Source: Opisthocomus hoazin
Taxonomy: Eukaryota > Chordata > Aves > Opisthocomiformes > Opisthocomidae
DNA: 64,000 nt
Assembly: GCF_030867145.1 (NCBI RefSeq)
Contig: NC_134441.1
Coordinates: 2,318,001 to 2,382,000 of the forward strand
Reading direction: 5' to 3'
Part shown: piece by piece, positions 43,761-55,496 of the stretch
How the letters are laid out: each line of letters starts with the position of its first letter
Numbering within the stretch: the stretch's first letter is position 1
The notes under the pieces: generated by a model
Database searches by the model: none
What the model saw: only the letters and a program-made list of their open reading frames with translations
Told to the model about the DNA's origin: nothing
Position numbers and translations under genes: made by a program

Positions 43761-44920
43761 GCACAGCCTGGCACTGGTGTGGCACATCCCGGTGCGGGCG
43801 TGGGCTCGGCTCCAGCAGAGCCTGGTGCAGCCCGGCGTGGGTGTGGGCTGGCTCAGCTCCGGCACGGCTGCGGGCTCGGCTCTGGCACGGGGCTGGGATC
43901 GGCTCGGCTCCGGCGCACTCTGCCTTGGGTCCGTGTGGGTCTGGCCCACGTCCGGCATGGCCCCGGCACCGGCTCCGGCCCAGCCCGCACCGGTACCGCA
44001 CCAGGGGCCTCTGCGCCGCAGACCACCGGGCTCTGAACCAGCGACGCACACGGGCCTCGTGCGGGCACCGGCGGGGCCCAGCAGCACCCGGCAGCAGCCC
44101 TGGCGCGGGGGCACCCACCTCGCCCCGGCGCTACGACCAAAACCGGTTCCCACCGCGGCACCGGCACCCACGGCCTGGGGGATCCCAGGGGGTCCCAGGC
44201 GGCTCGGGGGTCCCCCCAGCCCAGCGCACCACGCCTCACCCACACGCACATGCATGTGCCCCGGGGTCGCGGTGCCGGTTCCTGCCCCAGCGTGACCGTT
44301 GCCCGGCCGGAACCGCGGCTCAGCGGGCAGAGCCGGCGCGGGGTAGCGGGGTCAGCGTGGTGGGAAGCCGGGGTGTCTGGCCGGGGGTGGCCCGTCACGG
44401 GCCATCGCGCCACGGGGCCGCCGGTGACGCGAGCCGGCGGATGGCACCCGACCGGGAGGAAGCGCCCGGGGTGCCCTGGCCCCGCTGCCCGTGCGTCACC
44501 GGGCCAGAGTCCGTCCCATGTCCCCGCGGGCCCTGCGTCCCTGGCCACATGCGGTGCTGGGTGGCAGAGCCATGGCGTGGCCGGGGGTTGAGGGGGGCCA
44601 CGTGCCTGGAGGCTGGGGTCCCCTGGCCCCTCTGAGCCCCCCAAGGCTGTAGCAAGGGGTGACCCTGCGCCCCGTCCTTGTCCCACATCGCTGTCACCCC
44701 ACGGGGCCCCGTCTGCCCCAGACCAGTGAGTCTGCGGGGGAAACTGAGGCAGGAGCCCCGCGATGAAGGTGGGAGCAGGCCCCCGGGTCCCGTCACCCTG
44801 CACCCCCAAAGCTGGGAAGGGACCCAGGCTTCTGGGTGCTCCCGCGGCGGGGCTGACCCCCGGGAGCAAGAGCCTGCGCCCGGCTGGGGTGAGGGCGGCC
44901 GGGAGTGCAGCACGGGGTGC
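43761..44920. other. GC-rich stretch without recognised gene
   Basis: No protein motif, RNA gene or transposon is recognised. Base composition is uniform and GC-rich. Confidence 0.5.
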
Positions 44921-45545
44921 AGCTCTGAGCTCACGGGGTGCCGCAGCGAGGACACGGGGTGCAGCTCCGAGCACGTGGGGTGCAGCTCCGAGCATGTGGG
45001 GTGCAGCTGAGAACCATGGGGTGCAGCTCCGAGCACATGGGGTGCAGCACTGGGCACGTGGGGTGCAGCACCAAGGACCTGGGGTGCAGCTCCAAGCATG
45101 TGGGGTGCAGCTCTGAGCACATGGGGTGCAGCTGAGAACCATGGGGTGCAGCTCCGAGGACATGGGGTGCAGCACCAAGGACGTGGGGTGCAGCTCTGAG
45201 CGTGTGGGGTGCAGCACTGGGTGCACAGTGTGCAGCACTGAGAACCATGGGGTGCAGCACTGAGTGCACAGGGTGCAGCACTGAGAACCATGGGGTGCAG
45301 CTTCGAGGACATGGGGTGCAGCACTGAGTGCACAGGGTGCAGCTCAGAGCTCACGGGGTGCAGGGCCGAGGTCACGGGGTGCAGCTCCGAGCACATGGGG
45401 TGCAGCTCCGAGGACACGGGGTGAAGCTCTGGGAACCGTGGGGTGCAGCTCTGGGAACCGTGGGGTGCAGCTCCGAGGATGTGGGGCGCAGCTCCGAGGA
45501 CATGGGGTGCGGGGCCGTGGATGTGGGGTGCGGGGCCGCGGATGT
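44921..45545. repeat. 21-bp minisatellite
   Basis: About 29 copies of a 21-bp unit, consensus around GGGGTGCAGCTCCGAGCACRT. The unit is seven codons long, so every frame keeps reading (GCSSEHM-type plus, CTPCARS/HPMCSEL-type minus) and simulates a repeat protein. There is no start context, splice logic or unique flanking coding sequence. Confidence 0.92.
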
Positions 45546-45879
45546 GCTGGGCAACACGCGGGCGCGGGTGCCTCTCGGAGATGCCTCCAGGCGAACGCGC
45601 GAGGCGCGGGGGCCCAACCGGAGGAGCCGGCAGCGGCGAGGGAGCTGGACCTCGACCCGCTCGGGCCCACCCCGGCGATCGGGAACGCTCCCCGGGGACG
45701 GGGGGAGAGCAAACCTCCCTCCGGCCTCCGAGCCGGACGGGAATGCCGACCTGGACACCATTTCCACGCGCGGGATGGAGAAGCAGCGGGTGGGGAGCGG
45801 TCAGCAGCGCCTGCCAACGGGGAAATCGCGCTCCACCGGCCCGACGGCCTCCTAGGGCGAGATGCTCGGCTCGGTGGGA

Positions 45880-46480
45880 GCGCAGCGGGTGCTGCTCACC
45901 CCCGCCTCGGGAAGGGTTTTGACCCCGTGAGCCGTCGCGTCCTCGCAGATAGACCAGGGAAGCATGGTTAGATGGCCGGCCAGGAGGACCGCAAGCCGGC
46001 TGGAGCGTGGCGAGCAGCGGCACAACGTCCCACCGAGGCCGGGCGCTGGTGGTCTGCCCCAGGGGGGGGTGCTGGGGCCAGGCCGGTTTGATGGCCGGGA
46101 CGCTGATGCACCCTCAGCAGCTTCGCGGATGATCCGGAGCGAGGAGGAGCGGCCGCCACGCCGGAGGGTCCTGGTGCCACCCAGACGGACCTGCCAGGCT
46201 GGACAGCCGGGCTGAGGGGAGCCCCGGGACGCTCGGCCAGGCGACACGCGGAGCCCTGCGAAGATCTGAGGGGGGGAATGAAGAAGAGCGAGCCAGACCC
46301 TTCTCCCTTGTTCCCACAGACAGGACAAAAGGCAATGGGCACGAATTAAAACCCCAGGAAATCCCACCCAACGAGAAGAAAACTCTCTATTAGGGGGTCA
46401 AACACCGGGACCGGTTGCCTGGAGATGTTCTGGAGTCTCCATCCGTGGTGAGATCCGAAAGCTTCTTCCTGCTGCTCCGT
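45880..46480 (+). mobile_element. Strongly degraded CR1
   Basis: Patches resemble CR1 in order: GGTGCTGGGGCCAGGCCGGTTT (RT VLGPVLF region), CACCCTCAGCAGCTTCGCGG (SKFADD region) and, near 46410-46440, GGTTGCCTGGAGATGTTCTGG/AGTCTCCATCCGTGG. The rest is too diverged to follow. Confidence 0.5.
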
Positions 46481-47285
46481 TGCTCCGGCGAGGGTTCTTC
46501 AGCGGGTTTCATTCTCTCGGCAGCGTCCCTGCTCCAGCACGGGTGCTCCGTGGGCTGCAGCCCCCCAGAGCTGTGCCACCTCCAGCATGGAACACCGTCT
46601 TCCAGCTGTGCCCCCTCCTACGGGTCTCCTCTGCTTCCTCCCCCCTCCTCTCCTCACACACCTCCTCGGTCCCCCCTGCCCTAAGGGCTCTCTCGGTCTC
46701 CATCTCAGGTCTCTTGCTCAGCACCTTCTGCCCCAAACGGCTGCTGCTCTTCCTCCCGTGCTTTCAAGCAGAGGTGCCGTGTGCTCTGGTGGACCGAAAC
46801 CGTGGGGCAACTCATCACGGAGTTGTGGCTCCCAGCTTGGTTCATGGTTGTCCTCCAACGAGAAGCCCGTTCTGGGCAGTACCGGCCATCCCCAGCTCCA
46901 CGGAGGGAGGACACAAGCGTCCCTTGTCTCCAGCCTTCTGCCAGACCGGGCTGTTGGCTTTCACAGACGAGAGGAGGGTGGCTTGGTGGAGGACCCTCCT
47001 GGACACCACGAGGTGCAGGGTCCAGAAGCAGGAAAGGGATCTCCCCAGCTCCCAGGGCAGCCGTGGAGGTGCGCGGGCGCTGGGGAGCCGCAGCAACCAG
47101 AAGCACGTGTGGGATCTGCGGTGGGATCGCCCACGGTCTGGGGAGCAAGGCTTTGGGAACAGCAGCAGGAGATCAGCGCGGGGCATCGCTTCCAGGACGG
47201 CATCTCCAAACCCCAGTGACCCCAAGGCTTTCCATGGGGTCACCTGCAGAAATGCTGCTGTTGCTGGGGAACGAGAAGGCTCGTT
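46481..47285. other. No recognised feature
   Basis: Long open frames are present but none resembles a protein I know. I see no splice-flanked conserved block. Confidence 0.4.
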
Positions 47286-47934
47286 TCACAGAATCACAGA
47301 ATAGCAGGGGTTGGAAGGGACCACTGTGGGTCATCTAGTCCAACCCCCTGCCCAAGCAGGGTCACCTACAGCAGGCTGCACAGCACCGCGGCCAGGCGGG
47401 GCTGGAATATCTCCAGAGAAGGAGACTCCACAGCCTCCCTGGGCAGCCTGGGCCAGGGCTCCGTCACCCTCAGAGGGAAGAAGTTCTTCCTCGGGTTCAG
47501 CTGGAGCTTCCTCTGCTCCAGTTTGTGCCCGTTGCCCCTTGTCCTGGCGCTGGGCACCACTGGAAAGAGTCTGGCCCCGTCCTCCTGACCCCCACCCTGC
47601 AGATATTTAGAGGCATTTCTAAGGCCCCCTCTCAGCCTTCTCTTCTCCAGGCTGAACAAGCCCAGCTCCCTCAGCCTCTCCTCGTAGCAGAGATGCTCCA
47701 GTCCCCTCCTCATCCTCGCAGCCCTGCACTGGACTCTCTCCAGTAGCTCCTCATCTTTCTGGAACTGGGGAGCCCAGCACTGGACCCAGCACTGCAGATG
47801 GGGCCTCCCCAGGGCAGAGCAGAGGGGGAGGAGAACCTCCCTCGCCCTGCTGCCCACACTCCTCTTGATGCACCCCAGGATCCCATTGGCCTTCTTGGCA
47901 CCCAGGGCACGCTGCTGGCTCATGGTCAACCTAA
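47286..47934 (-). mobile_element. CR1 LINE, 5'-truncated
   Basis: The minus strand encodes the ORF2 C-terminus ([58 protein letters not shown]) and ends in a TTCTGTGATTCTGTGA tail at 47286. Confidence 0.92.
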
Positions 47935-48835
47935 TGGATGAACACCCCCATCTGCAGACGGCTACGGGCCAGGGGCTGGGGGACTGTCGTGTCCTGGGGC
48001 TGGGCGGTGCAACGGGAGATCTGCGATTCCCACCCGAAGGGCAGGAGCTCTGTGTCAAGATGGACAACAGCCCAGCGGCCACCACCGCTTCGCGACGCCG
48101 GCGGAGCGGCTTGCCACGGGGACGGGAATGACGTGGGACGAGGGGCTACCACGGAGCCAAGGCACAGCTCAGCAGCAGCAGCACCGAAGCGTGGCAGGGC
48201 AGGACAATCCCCGCAGGTCCAGCCACCGCTGGGTGAGGGAACCTTGGACCTGGAGCAGCTCTTGCAGGTCCCCTCCGTGAGGAGCGTGGGCCATGGGGCC
48301 CGGAGCAGCGGTGCCCACGGCGCCCGGAGGGTGACACGGCAGCAGGGGAACGGGGCTCTCGGCGCTGCTGGGCTGAGCTGCTTCGCCTCGGTGCTCCCAG
48401 CTTCGATCTGGAGGTCCCTCAAGGTGCCCCAATGCTCAACCGTTGCCCAAGCCCACCCCAGAGTGTCGGCAGCACCCCCAGCACCCCTGCCTGCCCACCC
48501 TGGTCCACTCCTGACCGATCCTCCCAGCCCCCCCTCCTCACCCAGCATCCTCCTGACCCACGTAACCCCCTGGCAGACCCCACCACCGCTCGGACCCACC
48601 CAAGGGGACGCTGCCCCGGCGCTCCCGGACCCCTCCGCTCCTCCCCTGCCCCCCAGACCACCTCGCATCCCTCCAACCCTGGGCACTTCGGACCCCCCGT
48701 GCCCACCCGTACCGGGTTTACGCAGCAAGGTTTCCGTAGCAGGGGGGAGAAGGTGTTGGAGAAGACGCCAGGAGCATCCGCCATGTCCAACAGAGCTCCA
48801 AGATGGACCCACCACGGGCCAAAGCTGAGAGCCCA
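47935..48835. other. No recognised gene; possible LTR-element flank
   Basis: No protein is recognised. The right part (from about 48400) is C-rich on the plus strand and may belong to the retroelement whose LTR end follows. Confidence 0.35.
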
Positions 48836-49345
48836 CCAGCGACGGGGGCTGTGACAGGGTACTTAGGAGGGGATAAAATCCGCTGCACAACAGCAGCTGG
48901 GGGAGAGGAGTGAGAAAACGTGAGAGGAACGGCTCCACGGACACCAAGGTGGGTGCGGGGGGGCAGGAGGTGCTCCAGGCGCCGGAGCTGCGACTCCCTG
49001 CAGCCCGTGAGGAAGAGCACGGTGAGGAAGGCTGTCCCGCTGCAGCCCGCCGAGGTCCACGGTGGAGCAGGAATCGTGAGTGAAGTTGAGCCCGGGAAGA
49101 AGAGACGGCTCGGGGGATGGTGGTTTTAGATTTGTTTTTATTTTTCATTACCCTGCTCTGCTTAATTGGCAATAAATTAAATTAATTGCCCTATGCTGAG
49201 CCCGTTTTGCCCACGATGGTGACTGGTAAGGGGTCTCCCTCTCCTCACCTTGTCCCACGAGCTTTTCCTCCTATCTTCTCACCCTGCCTTGCTGAGGGGG
49301 GGGTGATCAAGCGGCTGGGTGGGCACCCCGCGTCCACACCCCGCT
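48836..49345 (+). mobile_element. Avian LTR (solo or truncated), plus orientation
   Basis: Contains the block AGTGAAGTTGAGCCCGGGAA, then TTTTATTTTTCATTACCCTG, AATTGGCAATAAATTAAATT (AATAAA at 49171-49176) and CGTTTTGCCCACGATGGTGA, ending near GGCACCCCGCGTCCACAC. This is the R-U5-like end of a widespread avian LTR family as I remember it. The 5' limit is uncertain and the last bases are truncated. Confidence 0.6.
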
Positions 49346-49782
49346 CTTCACTCACGCCCCTTCCCCTCCCTGAGCCCCCCCATCCCCGCCCTGCCCCTCT
49401 GCGGGCTCCTGGCCCCCGTAAGCCCTCGTGCCCCTAACCTTCCCCTCCCCGCGCGCCCGCAGCACCTCGCCTCCCTTCCCGGGCTCCTCCAGCCTCCCAC
49501 GCCTGCTGCCATCTCCTCCACCCAGCCCTGCCTGAACCGGGACGCTCCCTGCTTGCCCCCGCGTCGGACCCCTTCCCCTCCCAGGTCTCCTCCCTTCCCC
49601 TCCCTGCGCCGGCTGAAGTCCCCCCTGGGGCGGCTGAGCGGGGCTGCTGTGTCCCTGTGCTGCCGTCCACCGACCCCCAGGCCCGCGGCGGCCTCCGGCC
49701 CGAACCCCGGCAGATGGACGGCCCACGGGCCGGTGACACCAGCCGGGAGCGGGAACTGGGGGGCTTTATCCGGGATTTCAAA

Positions 49783-50470
49783 GAATCCCAGAATCCCAGC
49801 ATGGCGGGGGCTGGCAGGGCCCTCTGGGGGTCCCCCAGCCCAACCCCCTGCCCAAGCAGGGTCACCCAGAGCAGGGGGCACAGCACCGCGTCCAGGCGGG
49901 GCTGGAATATCTCCAGAGAAGAAGACTCCACAGCCTCCCTGGGCAGCCTGGGCCAGGGCTCCGTCACCCTCAGAGGGAAGAAGTTCTTCCTCGGGTTCAG
50001 CTGGAGCTTCCTCTGCTCCAGTTTGTGCCCATTGCCCCTTGTCCTGTCGCTGGGCACCACTGGAAAGAGTCTGGCCCCGTCCTCCTGACCCCCACCCTGC
50101 AGATATTTAGAGGCATTTCTAAGGTCCCCTCTCAGCCTTCTCCAGGCTGAACAAGCCCAGCTCCCTCAGCCTCTCCTCGTAGCAGAGATGCTCCAGTCCC
50201 CTCCTCATCCTCGTAGCCCTGCGCTGGACTCTCTCCAGTAGCTCCTCATCTTTCTGGAACTGGGGAGCCCAGCACTGGACCCAGCACTGCAGATGGGGCC
50301 TCCCCAGGGCAGAGCAGAGGGGGAGGAGAACCTCCCTCGCCCTGCTGCCCACACTCCTCTGGATGCACCCCAGGATCCCATCGGCCTTCTGGGCACCCAG
50401 GGCACGCTGCTGGCTCATGGTCACCCTGTCGTCCCCCAGCACTCCCAGTCCCTCTCCGCAGAGCTGCTTT
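49783..50470 (-). mobile_element. CR1 LINE, 5'-truncated
   Basis: Same region and subfamily as the copy at 47286-47934: ORF2 C-terminus on the minus strand with tail TGGGATTCTGGGATTC at 49783. A small deletion near 50140 breaks the frame. Confidence 0.9.
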
Positions 50471-50555
50471 CCGAGGGGGCTGAGGGCAGCACGAGCAGGA
50501 GCTCCCACACCAGCACATCTCTGCTTGGCCCCAGCGCTGCTGACCTTGGGATTTC

Positions 50556-50607
50556 CGCACCGTGGGGTTTCCCTACTGTGGGGTTTCCCTACTGTGGGGT
50601 TTCCCTA
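50556..50607. repeat. 16-bp tandem repeat
   Basis: Three copies of about TACTGTGGGGTTTCCC in tandem, next to the 5' truncation of the preceding CR1. Confidence 0.85.
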
Positions 50608-52560
50608 GGTGCCCCCAAACGTCACTTGCTGCAGGTCCGCGCCATTCAACCGCTGCTCACGCCTCTGCCACGCTGCCAGCAAAGCCTCGCGTGCTTCCCA
50701 GTGCTCTTGGAGCTCAGTCTTCCCTGCAAGCCTAAGCAGCAACCCTAAAGACGCCCGTGTGTCCGTAGAGAGGAGGGCGAGACGTCCTGCCACCTCCCGC
50801 CGGGTCCGGTTCCTGGAGGAAGAACCCAGGCCCCAAGCGGAAGGCGTCTGCGTGCGGCTGCCAGACTCCACGGCCCTCCCCCACCTTTCCTGGCGGGCTT
50901 GGGGTGTCTCCAGCCTTGCTGGAACTTCTCTTGGTGACGGCGACAGGACGCTACAACAGCAGGGAGAGCTTCCCTGCCCAGGAAGCAGGAGAGTCACCCC
51001 AACAGCCCCGCACGGCATCGCTTGGGGCTCCCTCGCGGCACGGCTGAAGGGGCCAAGCAGGGCAGAGCAGAGGTGTCACCGCGGGCAGTGCCACCGCAGA
51101 GCCCTCTCGTCATGGCACAGCCAGCTTCACAGCCTCCAGCCCCGCGGCCTCTTCCCAACCAAGCCAACGTCCGACGCTCCATCCCTCGCCTCCCGAAGCC
51201 AGTGGACATTTTCGTTTCCTCTTCTCACGCTTTTCACGCCGGTGCACTTGCGAGACGATCCTAAAGCTTCAGATTTAGAAGAAAACAAACCCACAGCCCC
51301 CCTCAGGCTTCCAAACCCGCGGTCTGTTCACAAACAAAAGTCACCGGTCGTGCTAACAGAAGGACGGGAACTCAGAAGCCCAACGGGAGCTCCCTGCTAC
51401 CGTGCGGCTGCGCCTGGCTCCGGACGTGGGGAGCCCGAGTCCAACTCCCAGGCCAGCACTGGAGGCCACGGCTGGGCTGCACGGGGTGATCGGCCCCCGC
51501 CGTCCCCACCGGCCAGCACCCTCCTGCCCTGTGGCTCTTCTCGCCAGCTCCTCCCTCGCGGTTACACGGGCAGGCGAGGAGGAAAGACAAGCACCGGGTG
51601 AAAACGGACAGAGTCATTCGCAGGGCCGAAAGGGAGAACCCACGGAAGCCACTGAACGAGCAGGTCTGGGGGGCTCTTCCGAGAGAGCTGCTTTTCCACG
51701 CTTGACACGACGTCAGCCTGCGCCACGGCCCGCTTCTGCTCTCACCTGATGCTCTCTTCTCATCCAGCGAACGGGAAACCAAGCAAAAACGCCCACGATC
51801 GAGGGTTAGGATTTTCCTACCGGATCTTCGAGTCACCCCGGAGCTGGTTGAGAGGAAAGCCATGGGTGTCCACCCCAGGCGTTTCCAGTGCTCTCGCTGG
51901 ACGAGGTTACGCGGAGAGCTTGTGGAGTCTCCATCCCTGGCGGGACCCGAAAGCCCTGGGCAGGCGGCTCCAGGCCGCCCTGCTTGAGCCGGGGGGTTGG
52001 ACCCCCCCTCTGCCGTGCGTTTGATCACGGCTGCGTCCCTCGGCTCCCGGGCTGGGTGGTGCCGGCTCGGAGCCCGACCCGGCTCGCCCTCGCTTGTCCG
52101 AAGTCCGGAGAACTCGTGGCGGGGTGTGTGAGCACGCACGGCGTGGTTGGGGTTTTCCCGGTCCTCCCGGTACCGGGCAGGCGCAGCACCCCCCCGGAGC
52201 GGGGGCTCCTGGCCAGGCGTCGAGGTGCTCCCAGGGGACTCGGGAGCCGGCTTCGTGCTGCCGGACACCATGGGCACAGCACTGGGGCTTCCACGCCGCC
52301 ATCTTGGCTGCGGAGGAGGCCCCCGGAGAGGAGCCACCCCGGCCCCCACCGAGCACCCCTCTGGCCTGGGACCCCGCGCCCAGCGGCCTGGGGAAGGGTG
52401 GGCACCGTTTGTGCCCCTTCCTGGGCCTCCCTCTCCCCTCTCGGCGGCCACTCGCTTCCCCCGGCCGCGGCAGCCCCCCGGCCCTGCCTCCAGCTCGGCC
52501 GCAGAGGGTCGAGGCGGGGGTGCGGGGTCCCGGCGTCTCCCCTCGCCCCGCGGGACCCCG
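50608..52560. other. Long stretch without recognised gene
   Basis: No conserved protein block, RNA gene or LTR found. A degraded CR1 3' end lies at about 51910-52005 (plus strand: TGGAGTCTCCATCCCTGG, then CCCTGCTTGAGCCGGGGGG). The remainder is moderately GC-rich. Confidence 0.4.
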
Positions 52561-52576
52561 GGCCGGGGGTCGGGGG

Positions 52577-52800
52577 CGATGGCGGCGGGGGTCCGGCAGG
52601 GGGCGCTGCCGGGCAGCAGGAGCCGCCGCTCCGCCCGGGGTAACTGCAGCCGAGCGCGCATGCGTGGAGCCCTGCGGCACGCCGGGAGCTGTAGTCCCCC
52701 GCTGGGGAGACTGCAGCGCGGCCTGTGCCGAGAGACTACATCTCCCAGCATGCCGCGGGGCGCGGCCGCGGCCTAGCCCGTCTCCATGGAAACGCGGCCC
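52577..52800. promoter_or_regulatory. Orphan CpG-island promoter with ZNF143-type motifs and RFX X-box
   Basis: ACTACATCTCCCAGCATGC at 52735-52753 is a near-perfect ZNF143/THAP11 (SBS) element. A second, in reverse, lies at 52677-52695 (ACTACAGCTCCCGGCGTGC on the minus strand). GTCTCCATGGAAAC at 52780-52793 is a symmetric RFX X-box. Such motifs mark active, often bidirectional, housekeeping or ciliary promoters. A short open frame at 52579 (MAAGVRQGALPGS) ends at a possible donor, but no gene could be identified on either side. Confidence 0.65.
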
Positions 52801-54520
52801 GGCGGAGGCAGGCCCGGCCTGTCGCGGTCCCTTCGAGGACCACAAGCAGCTCCCTGGGCGCCGGCTGCCGGGGCAGACACCCGGGAAGGGCGGCCCCGGC
52901 GCGGGGTGAGCGCCGGGCCGCGCCCGCTGCAGGAGAAGGGCCCGCTGGCCCCGCCGCGCCCCTCGGCAGTGGGTCAGGGGCTGGCGGCGCGGAGGAGAAG
53001 TGGGCCGTGCCGCGGGGGAGGCCCGGGGGAGGCCCTGGGGGAGGCCCGGGGGGAGGCTGGAGACCCCGCTGTGCTCCAGGGAAGCGGGCAGGGCAGGAGG
53101 GGACGCGCGGGGCCGTTGCTCGGGGGAGGGGGGAGGCCTTGGCTGGCTGCCAGCGCCCACCCAGCCGCTCTCTCAGTCCCCTCCGCAGCTGGGCAGGGGC
53201 GAGACGAGGCGAGGACAGGCTCGTGGGGCGAGGAAACGCGAGGACAGGCTCGCGGGGGCAGGGAGATCGCCCCGCGATGACTGTCACGGGCAAACCGGCC
53301 GCCACGTGGGGAAATCACTTTAATTTATCGCCAATTACAGCAGAGTAGGGCAAGGAGAAGCGAGAGCAAATCTTCAAAAAGCCTTCCCCGGCACGAAGGA
53401 GAGGGAGGCCCCACAGACACGGATGTTTGCGCTGTAGCTGCTGAGGACAAGAGACAGGAGCCACGGTTTCTTCTGGGTGCCGCCAGCTGAAAAGTGAACT
53501 GCAGGACGTCCGTATCCGAGCTGGACACGAGGACTCCTTGTCCCGTCGGTGACGCGGAGAGGAGGGGGGGATGTCTCTGGCAAGGACTCTGGAAAGCAGC
53601 GGATTTCAGCCCCCGCAGGCTGTGTCACCTCCGGCTCCTGCTGCCCGCAGCAGCCTGGGCCTGCGCTTGTCTCCCGCTGCCCGTGGTGAGGACTCAACGC
53701 TGCGCCCGTGTCGCCTCTCCCCGCCCGCGCTGAGGCCTCACCTCCCCGAAGGCCTCGGAGATGACGTCAGGACCTCCTGCCCCACCGCTGCGTCTGGGCT
53801 CTGGCCCTGCCTCCCCTGCCCTTGGGTCCCGGTGTCGGGGAAGCTCTCAGTGGGCTGCACCTTGGGATTCCCTTCGGCCACCCCCTTGCACCCCGTGGCT
53901 GGGATACGTGGGGACGGAGAGCCGCTTCCCTTCTGCTGCGGCCTCCTGCCTGCTCGTCTGGTGTGGCGGAAAGCTTATCCAGGGACCCGAGAAACAACTT
54001 TATTTCTGCAGCAACCTCCAAAGAAAGGTGCAAAGAGTTCACGCAGAGCCTGGGTTGAGTTTGTTGTAAGCTGGGAAGGAAGCGGTGGGGAGACCGTGGG
54101 GTTGCTGTGGGCTGAAGTTCTCTGGAGAAGGGACCTGCGCTGTTCAGCAGCCCTGCGCCTCGAGTCCTCTCTCCCCGTCACTGGCAGCGTAAGGGACTCA
54201 TCTCTGTGGATGTGCCCAGGGACGCGTGTGGGGCCTCGGGAGGCTGAAGCCTCCCCCAGTGAGTCCCCGTGGAGATGCCTGGGGCAGGAGGGGTCCATCT
54301 CACGCCGCCTGCAGCTCTTGAGGTGGCTCACCCTGTCCGTTGGGGCCCAGAGGGCACCCACGGGCCTCCCCACACCCACCCTGTGGGCTTGGGAGCCTTC
54401 AGCAGCGGCCGGGCGGGGGCCCTCGGTCCTGGCGTTACCAACGCTGCTGTGGTGCCTGGCTCCGGCACAGCCGTGGGCCGCTCCAAATTGTCCCCAGGCG
54501 CTTCTCTGCCCCATCGCCAT
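52801..54520. other. Region downstream of the orphan promoter, no recognised gene
   Basis: A donor-like CGGGGTGAGC occurs near 52905. A palindromic CRE (TGACGTCA) lies at 53762-53769. An ATTAAA (minus strand) lies near 53320. Open frames on both strands at 53370-54100 show no family I know; they could be exons of a poorly conserved or non-coding transcript. Confidence 0.35.
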
Positions 54521-55086
54521 CCCAGAATCCCAGCATGGTCGGGGTTGGCAGGGCCCTCTGGGGGTCACCCAGCTCAACCCCCTGCCCAAGCAGGGTCACC
54601 CAGAGCAGGCTGCACAGCACCGCGGCCAGGTGGGTCTTGAATATCTCCAGAGAAGGAGAGTCCACAGCCTCCCTGGGCAGCCTGGGCCAGGGCTCCGTCA
54701 CCCTCAGAGGGAAGAAGTTCTTCCTCGGGTTCAGCTGGAGCTTCCTCTGCTTCAGTTTGTGCCCGTTGCCCCTTGTCCTGTCGCTGGGCACCACTGGAAA
54801 GAGTCTGGCCCCGTCCTCCTGACCCCCACCCTGCAGATATTTAGAGGCATTTCGAAGGTCCCCTCGCAGCCTTCTCTTCTCCAGGCTGAACAAGCCCAGC
54901 TCCTTCAGCCTCTCCTCGTAGCAGAGATGCTCCAGTCCCCTCCTCATCCTCGCAGCCCTGCGCTGGACTCTCTCCAGTAGCTCCTCATCTTTCTTGACCT
55001 GGGGAGCCCAGCACTGGACCCAGCACTGCAGATGGGGCCTCCCCAGGGCAGAGCAGAGGGGGAGGAGAACCTCCCTCGCCCTGCTG
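54521..55086 (-). mobile_element. CR1 LINE, 5'-truncated
   Basis: ORF2 C-terminus on the minus strand ([38 protein letters not shown]) with tail at 54521. It stops about 400 bp before the NUDCD3 start codon. Confidence 0.92.
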
Positions 55087-55496
55087 GGGGTCCCCAGGGG
55101 ACTGCAGCCCAGCGGGGGGGTGTCACTGGGGCCACTGGGGCGGGGGGTCTCCTGGGTAAAGTGAAGTGAGGGGGGGGCGCCAGGCTCTGGAGGTCCCACT
55201 GCCTCTCTTGGAGGCGCTGGGGGGGGTCCCCTGGGTACCACAGCGGGGAGAGGAGGGGTCCGGGTAGCAACACTGGGGGACAGGGGGTGCCACCGCCACT
55301 TCTGGGGGCCGGGAGGGGTCTCCCGGGTACCATAGCGGGGCGCAGGGGCCCGTCGGGGGGGCCGGAACGTCGATGCGCGGCGCAGGTTCCGGGCGGAACG
55401 GGCGGCGGGAGCGCAGGGTGGGGGGGGGGACACGGCGCGGGACGGACCGGAAGCGCGGCCGGGCGCTGTTGCCGTGACAGCGGGCCCGGAGCCGCC
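55087..55496 (+). promoter_or_regulatory. NUDCD3: NUDCD3 upstream region and CpG-rich promoter
   Basis: The distal half has imperfect repeats of GGGTACCAYAGCGGGG (near 55235 and 55325). The proximal 120 bp is CpG-rich (GTTCCGGGCGGAACGGGCGG, GACCGGAAGCGCGGCCGGGC, the latter with an ETS-type CCGGAAG core). No TATA box. A start context of GCCGCCATGG at 55491-55500 is a perfect Kozak sequence. Confidence 0.55.

Noticed and set aside
43042-44635. Long Ala/Gly/Pro/Arg frames next to the SLC20A1 promoter
   Set aside because: They fall in the CpG island and GGCTCGGCCC repeat; both strands are open, which fits composition rather than coding.
43853-46023. Minus-strand frames of 460-540 codons with HPMCSEL/CTPHARS repeats
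   Set aside because: Translation of the 21-bp minisatellite; every frame is open, with no unique conserved flank or start.
46480-47285. 274-codon plus-strand frame
   Set aside because: No recognisable domain, no conserved splice context, and it overlaps equally long frames on the other strand.
53370-54060. Minus-strand frame ending WLLSLVLSSYSANIRVCG as the last exon of a gene
   Set aside because: An ATTAAA lies downstream, but the sequence matches no family I know and no upstream exons or acceptor could be paired with it.
43761-55086. CHCHD5 or POLR1B expected next to SLC20A1 from mammalian synteny
   Set aside because: No exon with a CHCH or RNA polymerase I subunit motif could be found on either strand.
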